Origin: Paraburkholderia guartelaensis
GTDB lineage: Bacteria; Pseudomonadota; Gammaproteobacteria; Burkholderiales; Burkholderiaceae
Direction: 5' to 3'
Length of the DNA stretch: 64,000 nucleotides
Assembly (NCBI RefSeq): GCF_004353905.1
Contig: NZ_SMOD01000001.1
Span: forward strand, 372,001-436,000
Shown here: piece by piece, positions 9,535 through 17,729 of the stretch
How the letters are laid out: every line of letters starts with the position of its first letter
Position numbering within the stretch: position 1 is the first letter of the stretch
The notes under the pieces: model-generated
Told to the model about the DNA's origin: nothing
The model's database searches: none
Seen by the model: only the letters and a program-made list of their open reading frames with translations
Made by a program: the position numbers and the translations under genes

Positions 9535-10386
9535 ATGCAGAGCGAAAATTTCGGGGCCATTGCTCGCGGCGATATGCCGGTGATGGTGGTTGCACCCCAC
9601 ATCGGCAGCCGCGTGCCCGTGGAGTTGCTGTCGAATCCGGCGTGGGCGCCAATCGATGGCCGTCTTTCGGACCCGGCAGGCGTTGCCTGGATCGAGACTG
9701 CGCGCGAACGCGGCATGTCGAGCGTTGCGGCGGCGGTGCATCCCTGTGTGATCGACTTCAACGTGGCAACCGACAACCGGTCGCTTTCGCCACGTTTGAA
9801 CCGTGTGGGACTGTGCCGGACGCACACGTCGCGCGGCGAGCCGCTCTATCCGCAGGGCTGCGAACCGGACGAGGCCGTGGTCGAGGCGCGGATCGCCGCT
9901 TACTGGCTGCCATTTCATCAGACGGTGACGGCCGAGATCATTCGCCTCAGAAAGATTCACGAAAATATCGCGGTGCTGGTTTCGCACGCGAGTTCGTGGC
10001 TCTCGCCGTACCGCGATCAGGCTGGCGGAACCGACTTCAATCTCGGCACACACCAGGGCGCGGCGTGCGATCGTCTACTCGTTGCTGCGCTTACCGACGC
10101 CGCCCAGCAGCACGCGCGCTCGTGGGTGGTCAACGGGAAGCTGGGTGGCGCCTTCGCTGCGCAGCACTATGGTGTGCCCGAGAGTGGCGTGCATGTCGTC
10201 GAGGTCGAGATTGCCGGCAAATGGCGTAGCGAACTGGAGGCAAGCGGTGAGGCGGGCCTAGTTTGCAATTCGCCCCAGCGTGACATGGCGGCGCTTCTGG
10301 ATGGCGCTTGCGCTGCGGTTCGCAAGCTCCCCGCTGGCGCCGATAATGTGCTCGCTGCGCTTGAAGCCGTGAGGTGCGCAGACTAA
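9535..10386 (+). CDS. N-formylglutamate amidohydrolase-like protein with altered active-site motifs
   Basis: 283 residues related to the N-formylglutamate deformylase at 23888-24688: shared features include APHIGSRVP versus IPHLGTGIP, GLCRTHTSRGEPLYPQG versus GLCPTETFRGEPLYRNG, and FNLGTHQGAACD versus LNLGTNSGLSCD. The presumed metal/catalytic motifs differ. DTDWHLD is missing (DPAGVAW here), IDLNR is IDFNV, WEAHSI is VSHASSW, and HGVHAIQLEM is SGVHVVEVEI. It may act on another substrate or lack hydrolase activity. It stands 77 bp before a LysR gene on the same strand and reads divergently from promoter copy A. Confidence 0.7.
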   Translation: MQSENFGAIARGDMPVMVVAPHIGSRVPVELLSNPAWAPIDGRLSDPAGVAWIETARERGMSSVAAAVHPCVIDFNVATDNRSLSPRLNRVGLCRTHTSRGEPLYPQGCEPDEAVVEARIAAYWLPFHQTVTAEIIRLRKIHENIAVLVSHASSWLSPYRDQAGGTDFNLGTHQGAACDRLLVAALTDAAQQHARSWVVNGKLGGAFAAQHYGVPESGVHVVEVEIAGKWRSELEASGEAGLVCNSPQRDMAALLDGACAAVRKLPAGADNVLAALEAVRCAD

Positions 10387-10463
10387 GAATGCAAAGCGGC
10401 CTGAATCGCGCAAACGCCGCGTCTGAGACGTGTTAAATTTTGGGGAAGCATTCGTCCACAGCC

Positions 10464-11468
10464 ATGAAAGACAACGCGTCGCCAGAAAAATATCCTGATT
10501 GGGACCTCCTCGCCAGCTGGGTCGCGGTGGTGGAGGCCGGTTCGATTTCGGATGCTGCCAATCGCCTCGCTATCTCGCAGGCCGGAGTTTCGCAACGCAT
10601 CAAGGCGCTCGAAACTCTGCTGGACACGACCTTGCTTGACCGGGCAACGCGCCCGGCACGGCCAACAGCGGCAGGTCAGCGCCTGTTCGAGCACGCCACC
10701 GTGTTGCTGCAGGGCGCGGACCAGATGGTCGAGAGCGTGCGCAACGTGACGCGCGCAAAGCGCGTGGTCGTGCGTCTGGGGTGTGTGGATTCGTTTGCGG
10801 CGACGATCGGGCCGATCGCCATCAAAGCGTTGTCCGGCACATCGCACCATATTCGCCTGTGGTCCGGCATCACGCCCACACTCGACGGGCAGCTCGAAGC
10901 CCGGCAACTCGACATGGCCGTGACGACCAGCAGTGCCTCGCATGCTGCCGGCATCCGCAAGAGAAAGCTGTTTTCCGAGCCGTATGTCGTCGTGCTGCCG
11001 GGCAGCTTTGAAGTCGACCGCTTCACGACGCTCGCCGAATTGAGCACCCATCTGCAATTCATTCGATACAGCGCGCGCTCGGTCATTGGCCAGCACATCG
11101 ACTCGTATCTGTCTTCGCACGGCGAAAACATCGAGCGCACCTGCGAATTCGACGCCACGGACCCCATGCTCAGTCTTGTCGCGGCGGGCCTTGGCTTCGC
11201 TATCACGACACCATTGTGCTTGTGGCAATCACGTCACTATGTGCCCGAAGTGCGTGTGGTTCCGTTGACTGCGTTTTCCCGCCACGGCCGGCCTTATGGA
11301 CGGCTGACCCGATCGTTCTTTCTCTCGTATCGGGAAAACGAACTCGGCCATCTGCCTAACGACCTCTACGATCTCATTCGACGTGCGTTCGAGAGGCAGG
11401 TCGCGCGTGATATCGCCAAGGCCCTTGCGCTGAAGCCGGATGAGGTCGGCGACATCGACGACGAATAG
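10464..11468 (+). CDS. LysR-family transcriptional regulator
   Basis: 334 residues from ATG 10464 (MKDNASPEK). The N-terminal winged helix is plain: LLASWVAVVEAGSISDAANRLAISQAGVSQRIKALE followed by LLDRATRPARPTAAG. A substrate-binding domain follows (VRLGCVDSFAATIGPIA near residue 100). The C-terminal tail is unusually charged (KALALKPDEVGDIDDE). The effector is unknown. It follows the amidohydrolase-like gene at 77 bp, so the two may share a transcript, and it converges on the TetR gene with only 12 bp between stops. Confidence 0.87.
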   Translation: MKDNASPEKYPDWDLLASWVAVVEAGSISDAANRLAISQAGVSQRIKALETLLDTTLLDRATRPARPTAAGQRLFEHATVLLQGADQMVESVRNVTRAKRVVVRLGCVDSFAATIGPIAIKALSGTSHHIRLWSGITPTLDGQLEARQLDMAVTTSSASHAAGIRKRKLFSEPYVVVLPGSFEVDRFTTLAELSTHLQFIRYSARSVIGQHIDSYLSSHGENIERTCEFDATDPMLSLVAAGLGFAITTPLCLWQSRHYVPEVRVVPLTAFSRHGRPYGRLTRSFFLSYRENELGHLPNDLYDLIRRAFERQVARDIAKALALKPDEVGDIDDE

Positions 11469-11480
11469 CGCGAGGTTTCG

Positions 11481-12143
11481 TTAGTGTCGTGAGGGGGGCA
11501 GGCGCCGAAAGCTCGCTTTCCACCCTTGATTCGTCGCGTCATCGATCATGCCGTGAAATATGCCTAGCACCTCGTCGATCGAAATCGTGCCGGCCACGCG
11601 ATGTTCGATCCACAGACCATGCACCAGCGCCAACGACTGAATAGCGTAGATGTTCGCCATCGTCGCATCGCAACCGGCCTGTCGATAATCGTGAACGAAG
11701 TTCGAGCGCAGGCGCCGCGAAAACGCTGCACATAGGCGTTGAACCTGGACTTCGTGGGCCGACGAACTCCACATGTGCGGCCAGACGTTGGCTGCGCCCG
11801 GGCTCATGACCTCGTCGCTAAAGCACAGGTCGACCATGAATTTCACGCGCTCGATCGGGTCGCGAATATCGCGCCGGCCCGCGACGAGCTGATTGCGAAC
11901 GCTTCGGATCATGTAGACGAAGGTCTTGTAGACGAGATTGCTCTTGTTCTCGAAGTGATGATGCACGAGGCCCACTGAAACGCCGGCGTGTTCGCTCACC
12001 TTCCTGATCGTCAGGTTTTCCAGGCCGACCTGTCCCACGACGTCCAACGTTGCGTCGATCAGTTTTAGACGCATGCCGTCGTACTCCACGGGCTCTTCCT
12101 TGCGCGTATCGGCCTTCAGGGCGGGTTCCGCGTCGTGACGCAT
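11481..12143 (-). CDS. TetR-family repressor, BetI-like
   Basis: 220 residues from ATG 12143. The helix-turn-helix LTIRKVSEHAGVSVGLVHHHFENKSNL is near residues 43-70, and the C-terminal domain resembles the BetI group (DPIERVKFMVDLCFSDEV, AIQSLALVHGLWIEH). BetI-type repressors sense choline or betaine-like ligands. The gene is divergent from the pruA-ABC-putA run. Three TGAAC-N4-GTTCA palindromes lie in the shared intergenic region, two around its own likely promoter and one at the pruA promoter, arguing for self-regulation and control of that run. The same palindrome recurs at 30346 and 30496. Confidence 0.85.
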   Translation of the reverse strand: MRHDAEPALKADTRKEEPVEYDGMRLKLIDATLDVVGQVGLENLTIRKVSEHAGVSVGLVHHHFENKSNLVYKTFVYMIRSVRNQLVAGRRDIRDPIERVKFMVDLCFSDEVMSPGAANVWPHMWSSSAHEVQVQRLCAAFSRRLRSNFVHDYRQAGCDATMANIYAIQSLALVHGLWIEHRVAGTISIDEVLGIFHGMIDDATNQGWKASFRRLPPSRH

Positions 12144-12191
12144 GGTGCTGTCCTCAGTCAGGGAAAGGGCGCTGCGGCGCCACATAAAAGC

Positions 12192-12205
12192 TGAACATTC
12201 GTTCA
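12192..12205. promoter_or_regulatory. TetR-type operator palindrome 1 (TGAAC-N4-GTTCA)
   Basis: TGAACATTCGTTCA lies just inside the probable tetR transcript. A minus-strand TATACT (12217-12222) is a plausible -10 for tetR directly upstream. With the site at 12247 it flanks that -10 on both sides, as expected for autoregulation. Binding by the 11481-12143 protein is inferred. Confidence 0.65.
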
Positions 12206-12246
12206 CGGGAAGCAGCAGTATAGCGGCTTCCATTATCCACAAAAGC

Positions 12247-12260
12247 TGAACGAATGTTCA
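12247..12260. promoter_or_regulatory. TetR-type operator palindrome 2 (TGAAC-N4-GTTCA)
   Basis: TGAACGAATGTTCA is the reverse complement of operator 1. Both copies are preceded by AAAAGC on the plus strand. It sits about where the -35 of the tetR promoter would fall. Confidence 0.65.
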
Positions 12261-12348
12261 TTGATGCGCTATCGATTTGCGCTCCGTGCTTACCCTTTTC
12301 TCGCCAGTTAGTCAGATATTGTCCGTAAAAACCCTTATCAATTCCTTT

Positions 12349-12376
12349 TTGACATCTCACCGAACGCATATATAGT
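12349..12376 (+). promoter_or_regulatory. sigma70 promoter for the pruA-ABC-putA run
   Basis: TTGACA (12349-12354), a 16-bp spacer and TATAGT (12371-12376) form a strong sigma70 promoter reading toward pruA. The predicted start is near 12383. Operator 3 begins about 14 nt downstream, so a bound repressor would block initiation or early elongation. Confidence 0.7.
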
Positions 12377-12396
12377 CGTTCTCACGCATCTTGTGC

Positions 12397-12410
12397 TGAA
12401 CATATGTTCA
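12397..12410. promoter_or_regulatory. TetR-type operator palindrome 3 (perfect)
   Basis: TGAACATATGTTCA is a perfect 14-bp palindrome just downstream of the predicted pruA-run start site. A further degenerate half-site ending in GTTCA lies at 12439-12443. It is the best-conserved member of the five-site family in this window. Confidence 0.7.
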
Positions 12411-12535
12411 GTGTTGACGAGAGTTCAGACTGATATGTGTTCAGCGTTGTCGCCCTCGGCTGCCGTTCATAAGGGGCAACGATCCACAACATAAAGCCAG
12501 GTTAAATAAGCAGCCGTTCTTTTTGCACCCCCTAG

Positions 12536-12638
12536 TCTGGACACTGAGCGTCGCTGGTGCCTTGAGAACCCCGCAAACCTGCGCCAGGTAAGGGTTCTCC
12601 CGGGGTGAACCCCGGTAGGTTCCTGGGCGACTCGTCCA
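12536..12638 (+). other. Structured 5' leader upstream of pruA, unrecognised RNA element
   Basis: Within the roughly 275-nt leader of the pruA run several helices stack closely. GAGAACCC (12564-12571) pairs with GGGTTCTC (12592-12599), enclosing ACCTG/CAGGT with a CGC loop (12577-12589). CCGGGG-TGAA-CCCCGG follows at once (12600-12615). A possible closing helix pairs TGGAC (12538-12542) with GTCCA (12634-12638), leaving the AAGGAG ribosome site at 12650 just outside. The compact multi-helix layout beside a translation start resembles a riboswitch or ribosomal regulator. It does not match any riboswitch consensus I can recall, and no oligo-U terminator follows. Confidence 0.4.
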
Positions 12639-12660
12639 ACTTTTCTGGTAAGGAGCAAGC

Positions 12661-14271
12661 GTGATTTCAGGTCCACAATTTCCGTTGCCGGCGAACGAAG
12701 CCGAAGTTCAATTTGGCGAAGGCACCGAATCGGGCGCCGCGCTGCGCCGTGCGCTCGAGCAGCGTGAAGTCGTAGAAATCCCCACCGTCATCGGCGGCAA
12801 GCGGTACTTCTCCAACGAGGTTATGGAGGTTCGGGCTCCTCACGATACGCAGCGCGTGCTCGCGCGTATTCATCGCCCGTCGGAATCGCAGATCAAGGAA
12901 GCGATTGCCAGCTCGAAAGGCGTTGCGCGTGATTGGGCCGGCCTCACGCACGCGAGCCGCGCGACGATTCTTCACCGCGCAGCCGATATCGTCGCGACGC
13001 GTCTGCGCGCAAAGATCAACGCAGCCACGATGCTCGGTCAAAGCAAGACGCTCGACCAGGCGGAGCCGGATAGCGCATGCGAGCTGATCGACTTCCTGCG
13101 TTTCAACGCCTACAACGCGCAGCGCGTGTACGCGGAGCAACCGATGTCGGTCCCGACCGCGGTGAACCGCGCAGACTGGCGGCCGCTCGAAGGCTTCGTT
13201 TATGCGGTGTCGCCGTTCAACTTCACGGCGATCGGCGCGAACCTGACCACGGCTCCGGCCATCATGGGCAACACGGTGCTGTGGAAACCGTCCGAAAAGT
13301 CGGCGCTCGCGAACTACATCTTCTTCGAAGCGCTCGAAGAAGCCGGCTTGCCGGCGGGCGTGATCAACTTCGTACCCGGCGAAGCCGAATTGACAACGCG
13401 TGTCGCGCTTTCATCGCCGGATCTCGCAGGCATTCACTTCACCGGGTCGTCCGCGGTGTTCCAGTCGCTGTGGAAGGGCGTGGCCTCGAAGGTGGATGCG
13501 TTCCGTACGATTCCGCGTCTCGTGGGCGAAACGGGCGGCAAGGACTTCGTGCTCGCCCATCCGTCGGCCAACGCGTCCGAGGTTGCCATCGCGCTCGTGC
13601 GTGGCGCGTTTGAATATCAAGGCCAAAAGTGCAGCGCCGCTTCGCGCGCGTACATCCCGCGCAGTCTGTGGCCCGCGGTCAGCCAGCAGCTTCGCGAGCG
13701 CCTCGCAGAACTCAAGGTAGGCGATGTCGCCGATTTCAGCACTTTCATGGGTGCGGTCATTTCGCAGGCTTCACACCAGAAGCTGAGCCGCGTGATTGAC
13801 GCTGCGAAGGACGACGCCGCGGTGAAGCTCGTCTCGGGCGGCAAGACATGGACGGAGCCGGGCTGGTTCGTCGAGCCGACGGTGTTCGAAGTGAGCGACC
13901 CGCAGCACGCGCTGATGAAGGAAGAACTCTTCGGCCCCGTGTTGTCGGTATTCGTCTACGAAGACACGAAGTGGGACGAAACGCTCGAACTCATCGATTC
14001 GACGAGCCCCTATGCGCTCACCGGCTCGATCTTCTGCACGGACCGCTTCGCGCTACACCAGGCCGAGGGCGTGCTCGTCAATGCAGCGGGCAACCTCTAT
14101 CTGAACGACAAGCCGACGGGCGCGATGATCGGACAGCAGCCGTTCGGCGGCGGCCGCGCCAGCGGCACCAACGACAAGGCAGGCTCGTATTTGAACCTCC
14201 TGCGCTGGGCCTCGCCGCGTGTGGTGAAGGAAACGTATCTGCCGGCTCGCGACTGGAAGTTCGGCGCCTGA
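12661..14271 (+). CDS. pruA: L-glutamate gamma-semialdehyde (P5C) dehydrogenase, stand-alone PruA type
   Basis: 536 residues from GTG 12661 with AAGGAG 5 nt upstream. It belongs to the long P5C dehydrogenase group of the ALDH superfamily. The active site is complete: the general-base Glu in RLVGETGGKDFVLAHP and the catalytic Cys in YQGQKCSAASRAYIP, plus VSPFNFTAIGANLTTAPA and the C-terminal QPFGGGRASGTNDKAG. It oxidises glutamate semialdehyde, from hydrolysis of pyrroline-5-carboxylate, to glutamate with NAD+. It heads the run that includes the importer and PutA. Because the ALDH domain of that PutA lacks its catalytic residues, this enzyme is probably essential for the second step of proline breakdown here. 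Confidence 0.92.
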   Translation: MISGPQFPLPANEAEVQFGEGTESGAALRRALEQREVVEIPTVIGGKRYFSNEVMEVRAPHDTQRVLARIHRPSESQIKEAIASSKGVARDWAGLTHASRATILHRAADIVATRLRAKINAATMLGQSKTLDQAEPDSACELIDFLRFNAYNAQRVYAEQPMSVPTAVNRADWRPLEGFVYAVSPFNFTAIGANLTTAPAIMGNTVLWKPSEKSALANYIFFEALEEAGLPAGVINFVPGEAELTTRVALSSPDLAGIHFTGSSAVFQSLWKGVASKVDAFRTIPRLVGETGGKDFVLAHPSANASEVAIALVRGAFEYQGQKCSAASRAYIPRSLWPAVSQQLRERLAELKVGDVADFSTFMGAVISQASHQKLSRVIDAAKDDAAVKLVSGGKTWTEPGWFVEPTVFEVSDPQHALMKEELFGPVLSVFVYEDTKWDETLELIDSTSPYALTGSIFCTDRFALHQAEGVLVNAAGNLYLNDKPTGAMIGQQPFGGGRASGTNDKAGSYLNLLRWASPRVVKETYLPARDWKFGA

Positions 14272-14303
14272 CCACCGAGTATGGCTTCTCCTGGAGAGTT
14301 GTG

Positions 14304-15380
14304 ATGTCGACCATTGTCTCTTTCAAGAACGTTCAAAAGACCTACGACGGCGAGACCCTCGTGGTGAAAAACCTCAACCTCGATATTCGCGAGGGCGAGT
14401 TTCTCACAATGCTTGGACCGTCCGGGTCGGGCAAGACGACATGTCTCATGATGCTGGCCGGCTTCGAGACGGCAACGCACGGCGAGATTCTGCTCCAGGG
14501 GAAGCCGATCAACCGTATTCCGCCCGAGCGGCGCAATATCGGCATGGTCTTCCAGAGCTACGCGCTTTTCCCCCACAAATCCGTCGCGGAGAACCTGGCG
14601 TTTCCGCTGAAGGTACGCAAGGTCGCGAAGGATGAAATCGCACGCAAGGTGAGCCGTGCGCTCGCGATGGTGAACATGGAGAAGTTCGCGAACCGCATGC
14701 CCGGCCAGCTTTCCGGCGGGCAGCAGCAACGCATTGCCGTTGCTCGCGCCCTGGTCTTCGAGCCCGCGCTCGTGCTCATGGACGAGCCGCTCGGCGCGCT
14801 GGACAAACAGTTGCGCGAGCAAATGCAGTATGAAATCAAGCAGATTCACGAGCAAAGCGGGCTGACGGTCGTGTACGTGACGCATGACCAGAGCGAGGCC
14901 ATGACGATGTCGGACCGCATCGCGGTCTTCAACAACGGCATCATTCAACAGCTTGCGCCGCCCACCGATCTGTATGAAAAGCCCGAAAACGCCTTCGTTG
15001 CGCGCTTTATCGGCGAAAGCAATGAACTGAAGGGAATGGTGGCATCGGTCGAAAGCAAAGCGTGTACCGTCAAGCTCGATGGCGGGGCAACGATTCGCGC
15101 GAGCACGGGCGCCGCAATTCGCGCCTCCGGTTCCGCTTGCGTATCGCTCAGACCCGAGCGCGTGGCGGTAGGCGAGCAGGCACGGGTGTGTGACAACGTG
15201 TTCAACGGCGGCGTGAAGGACCTCATCTATTACGGCGACCACCTGCGCGTGGTGATGCAGGTGTGCGGGCGCAATGACTTCATCGTGAAGCTGCCCAATG
15301 ACGGAGCGGCTCGACAGCTGCGTATTGGCGATTCCGTGCAGATAGGCTGGATGGCCGAAGCCTGCCGCGCCTTGCAGTAG
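14304..15380 (+). CDS. ABC transporter ATP-binding protein (PotA-like, spermidine/putrescine/quaternary-amine type)
   Basis: 358 residues from ATG 14304, 32 bp after pruA. Walker [11 protein letters not shown]-loop FQSYALFPH, signature [15 protein letters not shown], Walker [13 protein letters not shown] and switch [10 protein letters not shown] are intact. A C-terminal TOBE-like domain (from about residue 260, with [11 protein letters not shown] and [12 protein letters not shown]) places it in the PotA/UgpC group. It energises the two permeases that follow. Pot-type importers carry polyamines and sometimes opines or betaines; linkage to proline degradation genes suggests a proline-yielding amine as cargo. 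Confidence 0.9.
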   Translation: MSTIVSFKNVQKTYDGETLVVKNLNLDIREGEFLTMLGPSGSGKTTCLMMLAGFETATHGEILLQGKPINRIPPERRNIGMVFQSYALFPHKSVAENLAFPLKVRKVAKDEIARKVSRALAMVNMEKFANRMPGQLSGGQQQRIAVARALVFEPALVLMDEPLGALDKQLREQMQYEIKQIHEQSGLTVVYVTHDQSEAMTMSDRIAVFNNGIIQQLAPPTDLYEKPENAFVARFIGESNELKGMVASVESKACTVKLDGGATIRASTGAAIRASGSACVSLRPERVAVGEQARVCDNVFNGGVKDLIYYGDHLRVVMQVCGRNDFIVKLPNDGAARQLRIGDSVQIGWMAEACRALQ

Positions 15381-15533
15381 TCATGGCGTAGACCGGTTCT
15401 CCGACGCGGATGGCTTCGGATCAATACGAAGCGAATCCGCGAATTCATCAGGCATCCTGATCGGATGAGCCACGCATAAACGTATCTGAAGTTGCATTGA
15501 CGAGGAGGGCGCGGTCGCTACCGCTGGACTACG

Positions 15534-16811
15534 ATGATTCTACCGACTGATATGGTTATCCCGACAGGCGACGCCGCACAGGTTGTCGTCGCAGACTCGA
15601 AAAGCCTCAAGGCGAAACTCCGTAGCGCGGAGCGCACGGAGCGCACGAAGGCCATGTTGCTGGTCTTTCCGTTGTTCGCATTTCTTCTCGTCACCTTCAT
15701 CGTTCCCATCGGCAGCCTTCTGACGAAGAGCTTTCGCGACCCGACCGTCTCGCAGGAACTGCCGCATGCCGCAGCGCTGCTGCGCGCATGGGACCCCGCA
15801 AGCGGCCAGTTGCCCGGCGAGCAGATCTACGCCGCGTTCGGGCAGGACCTGAGCGCCGCGAAGGGGACGGACGGTATGAGCCGCGTGGCTTCGCGCCTGA
15901 ACTACGACGAGAGCGGCATGCGCAGCCTGATCATGAAGACCGCGCGCCACATCGACGAGAGCACTGATGGAACGTGGCGCGAGCGTCTGTCGAACATCGA
16001 TTCACGGTGGGGCGATTTGCAGGCGTGGTCGACGCTCAAGTACGCTTCGTCGCCGTGGACCTTCGGGTATTACCTGAAAGCGTTCGATTTCGAGCGCGAC
16101 GAGCACGGCGCCATCGTGCGCCAGCCGGATGGCGAGCGGCTTTACGTTGGCGTGTTTCTGCGCACGGCGTGGGTGAGCCTCGCGGTCAGCCTGCTTTGCC
16201 TCCTGCTCGGCTATCCCGTTGCCTATTTTCTGGCGAACCTGCCGGCGAAATACAGCAACCTCTTCATGATCATGGTGCTGCTGCCGTTCTGGACGTCGAT
16301 TCTGGTTCGCACCACGGCATGGGTTGTCGTGCTGCAAACGCATGGTGTCCTGAATGACCTGCTGATTCACCTGGGGCTGTCGAAGCACGGCGTGTCGCTT
16401 ATCTATAACCGCTTTGGCGTGCTGGTGGCGATGACGCACATTCTCCTTCCATACGCGATTCTTTCGCTTTACAGCGTGATGAAGGGCGTGCCGCACATCT
16501 ACATGAAGGCGGCGCGATCGCTCGGTGCCGGGCCCGTGCGTTCGTTCTTCCAGGCCTATTTCCCGCAAACGCTGCCGGGCGTCGGCGCCGCCGGGATGCT
16601 GACGTTCATTCTCGCGGTCGGCTACTACATCACGCCGGCGATCGTCGGCGGCCCCGATGACCAGCTCGCGAGCTACTACATTGCAAATCACGTCAATACG
16701 ACCTTGAACTGGGGACTCGCGAGCGCACTGGCGTCCATCCTGCTCGTGGGCGTGCTCATCATCTACGGCCTCTTTGTGAAGCTCACGGGCGGCGGCATCA
16801 AACTGGGGTAA
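15534..16811 (+). CDS. ABC transporter permease (PotB-like)
   Basis: 425 residues. A first helix near residue 42 (AMLLVFPLFAFLLVTFIVPIGS) is followed by a long periplasmic insert of about 130 residues, then the core permease helices. The ATPase-contacting EAA loop appears as KAARSLGAGPVRSFFQAYFPQTLPG. This long-insert form is typical of PotB/YdcU-type permeases. The gap of 153 bp after the ATPase gene holds no gene. It pairs with the permease at 16816, and binding proteins are supplied from 22608-23672 and/or 30752-31828. Confidence 0.88.
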   Translation: MILPTDMVIPTGDAAQVVVADSKSLKAKLRSAERTERTKAMLLVFPLFAFLLVTFIVPIGSLLTKSFRDPTVSQELPHAAALLRAWDPASGQLPGEQIYAAFGQDLSAAKGTDGMSRVASRLNYDESGMRSLIMKTARHIDESTDGTWRERLSNIDSRWGDLQAWSTLKYASSPWTFGYYLKAFDFERDEHGAIVRQPDGERLYVGVFLRTAWVSLAVSLLCLLLGYPVAYFLANLPAKYSNLFMIMVLLPFWTSILVRTTAWVVVLQTHGVLNDLLIHLGLSKHGVSLIYNRFGVLVAMTHILLPYAILSLYSVMKGVPHIYMKAARSLGAGPVRSFFQAYFPQTLPGVGAAGMLTFILAVGYYITPAIVGGPDDQLASYYIANHVNTTLNWGLASALASILLVGVLIIYGLFVKLTGGGIKLG

Positions 16812-16815
16812 TCAC

Positions 16816-17652
16816 ATGTTCAATTTTCCAGCCTATGTGACGGTCTGGGGCCGTCTTGGACGATTCGCTCACCTGGGTGTCTCGCTTGCCGTGCTGTTGT
16901 TCCTCGTGCTGCCTGTGCTCGTGGTGATGCCGCTTTCGTTCAGTTCGCAGCCGTACTTCACCTACCCGCTGCCGGGCTTGAGCCTGCGGTGGTATCAGGA
17001 CTTTCTCGGCAGCCCCGACTGGATGCTGGCGCTGAACAACACGCTCATCACGGCATTTTCGTCGACGGCAATCGCGACGGTACTCGGCGTGACGGCTTCG
17101 CTCGGGCTGACGAGCCCGCGCCTGAAGGGCCGAGCCGTGATTACCGGTCTTCTCGTGTCGCCGATGATCGTGCCGCTCATCATCACGGCCGTGGGCGTGT
17201 ATTTCGCGTTCAGCCCGCTGGGCCTGACGAGTAGCCTCACCGGGCTGATTCTCGCGCACGCGGCGCTGGGTGTGCCTTTCGTGATTGTGACCGTGACGGC
17301 GACGCTGGCCGGGTTCAATGAAACGCTCTCGCGAGCGGGCCGTAGCCTCGGTGCCTCGCCGCTTCGGGTGTTCCTGCAGGTGAAGCTCCCCATCATCGCG
17401 CCGGGCGTGATTTCCGGTGCGCTCTTCGCCTTCGCGACTTCATTCGATGAAATCGTCGTCGCGCTGTTCCTGACCGGCCCGGATCAGAAGACGATCCCGC
17501 GGCAGATGTGGTCGGGCATTCGCGAACAACTCAGTCCGACGATTCTCGCCGTGGCGACCATTCTGGTCGTGATCTCGACACTGCTGCTCGTGACGCTCGA
17601 AATGCTGCGGCGCAGAACCGAACGCCTCAGAGGCACGGCCAACGCGGTTTAA
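16816..17652 (+). CDS. ABC transporter permease (PotC-like)
   Basis: 278 residues with about six hydrophobic segments and the EAA motif as SRAGRSLGASPLRVFLQVKLPIIAPG. The start lies 4 bp after the preceding stop, so the two permeases are translationally linked. The family partner is PotB, and the pair forms the membrane channel of a Pot-type importer. No binding-protein gene follows at once; putA is next after 77 bp. Confidence 0.9.
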   Translation: MFNFPAYVTVWGRLGRFAHLGVSLAVLLFLVLPVLVVMPLSFSSQPYFTYPLPGLSLRWYQDFLGSPDWMLALNNTLITAFSSTAIATVLGVTASLGLTSPRLKGRAVITGLLVSPMIVPLIITAVGVYFAFSPLGLTSSLTGLILAHAALGVPFVIVTVTATLAGFNETLSRAGRSLGASPLRVFLQVKLPIIAPGVISGALFAFATSFDEIVVALFLTGPDQKTIPRQMWSGIREQLSPTILAVATILVVISTLLLVTLEMLRRRTERLRGTANAV

Positions 17653-17729
17653 CAAGCTTGATCCGCTGCCGGTAGAAACCCGCTGCTTGTCATTCGTTAT
17701 CCGAAGCAAACATACCAGGTCATCAAATC

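Noticed and set aside
12481..12660. Known riboswitch class before pruA
   Set aside because: The conserved cores of glycine, cobalamin, SAM, glutamine and guanidine riboswitches, as I know them, are not present; it is therefore listed only as an unidentified structured leader.
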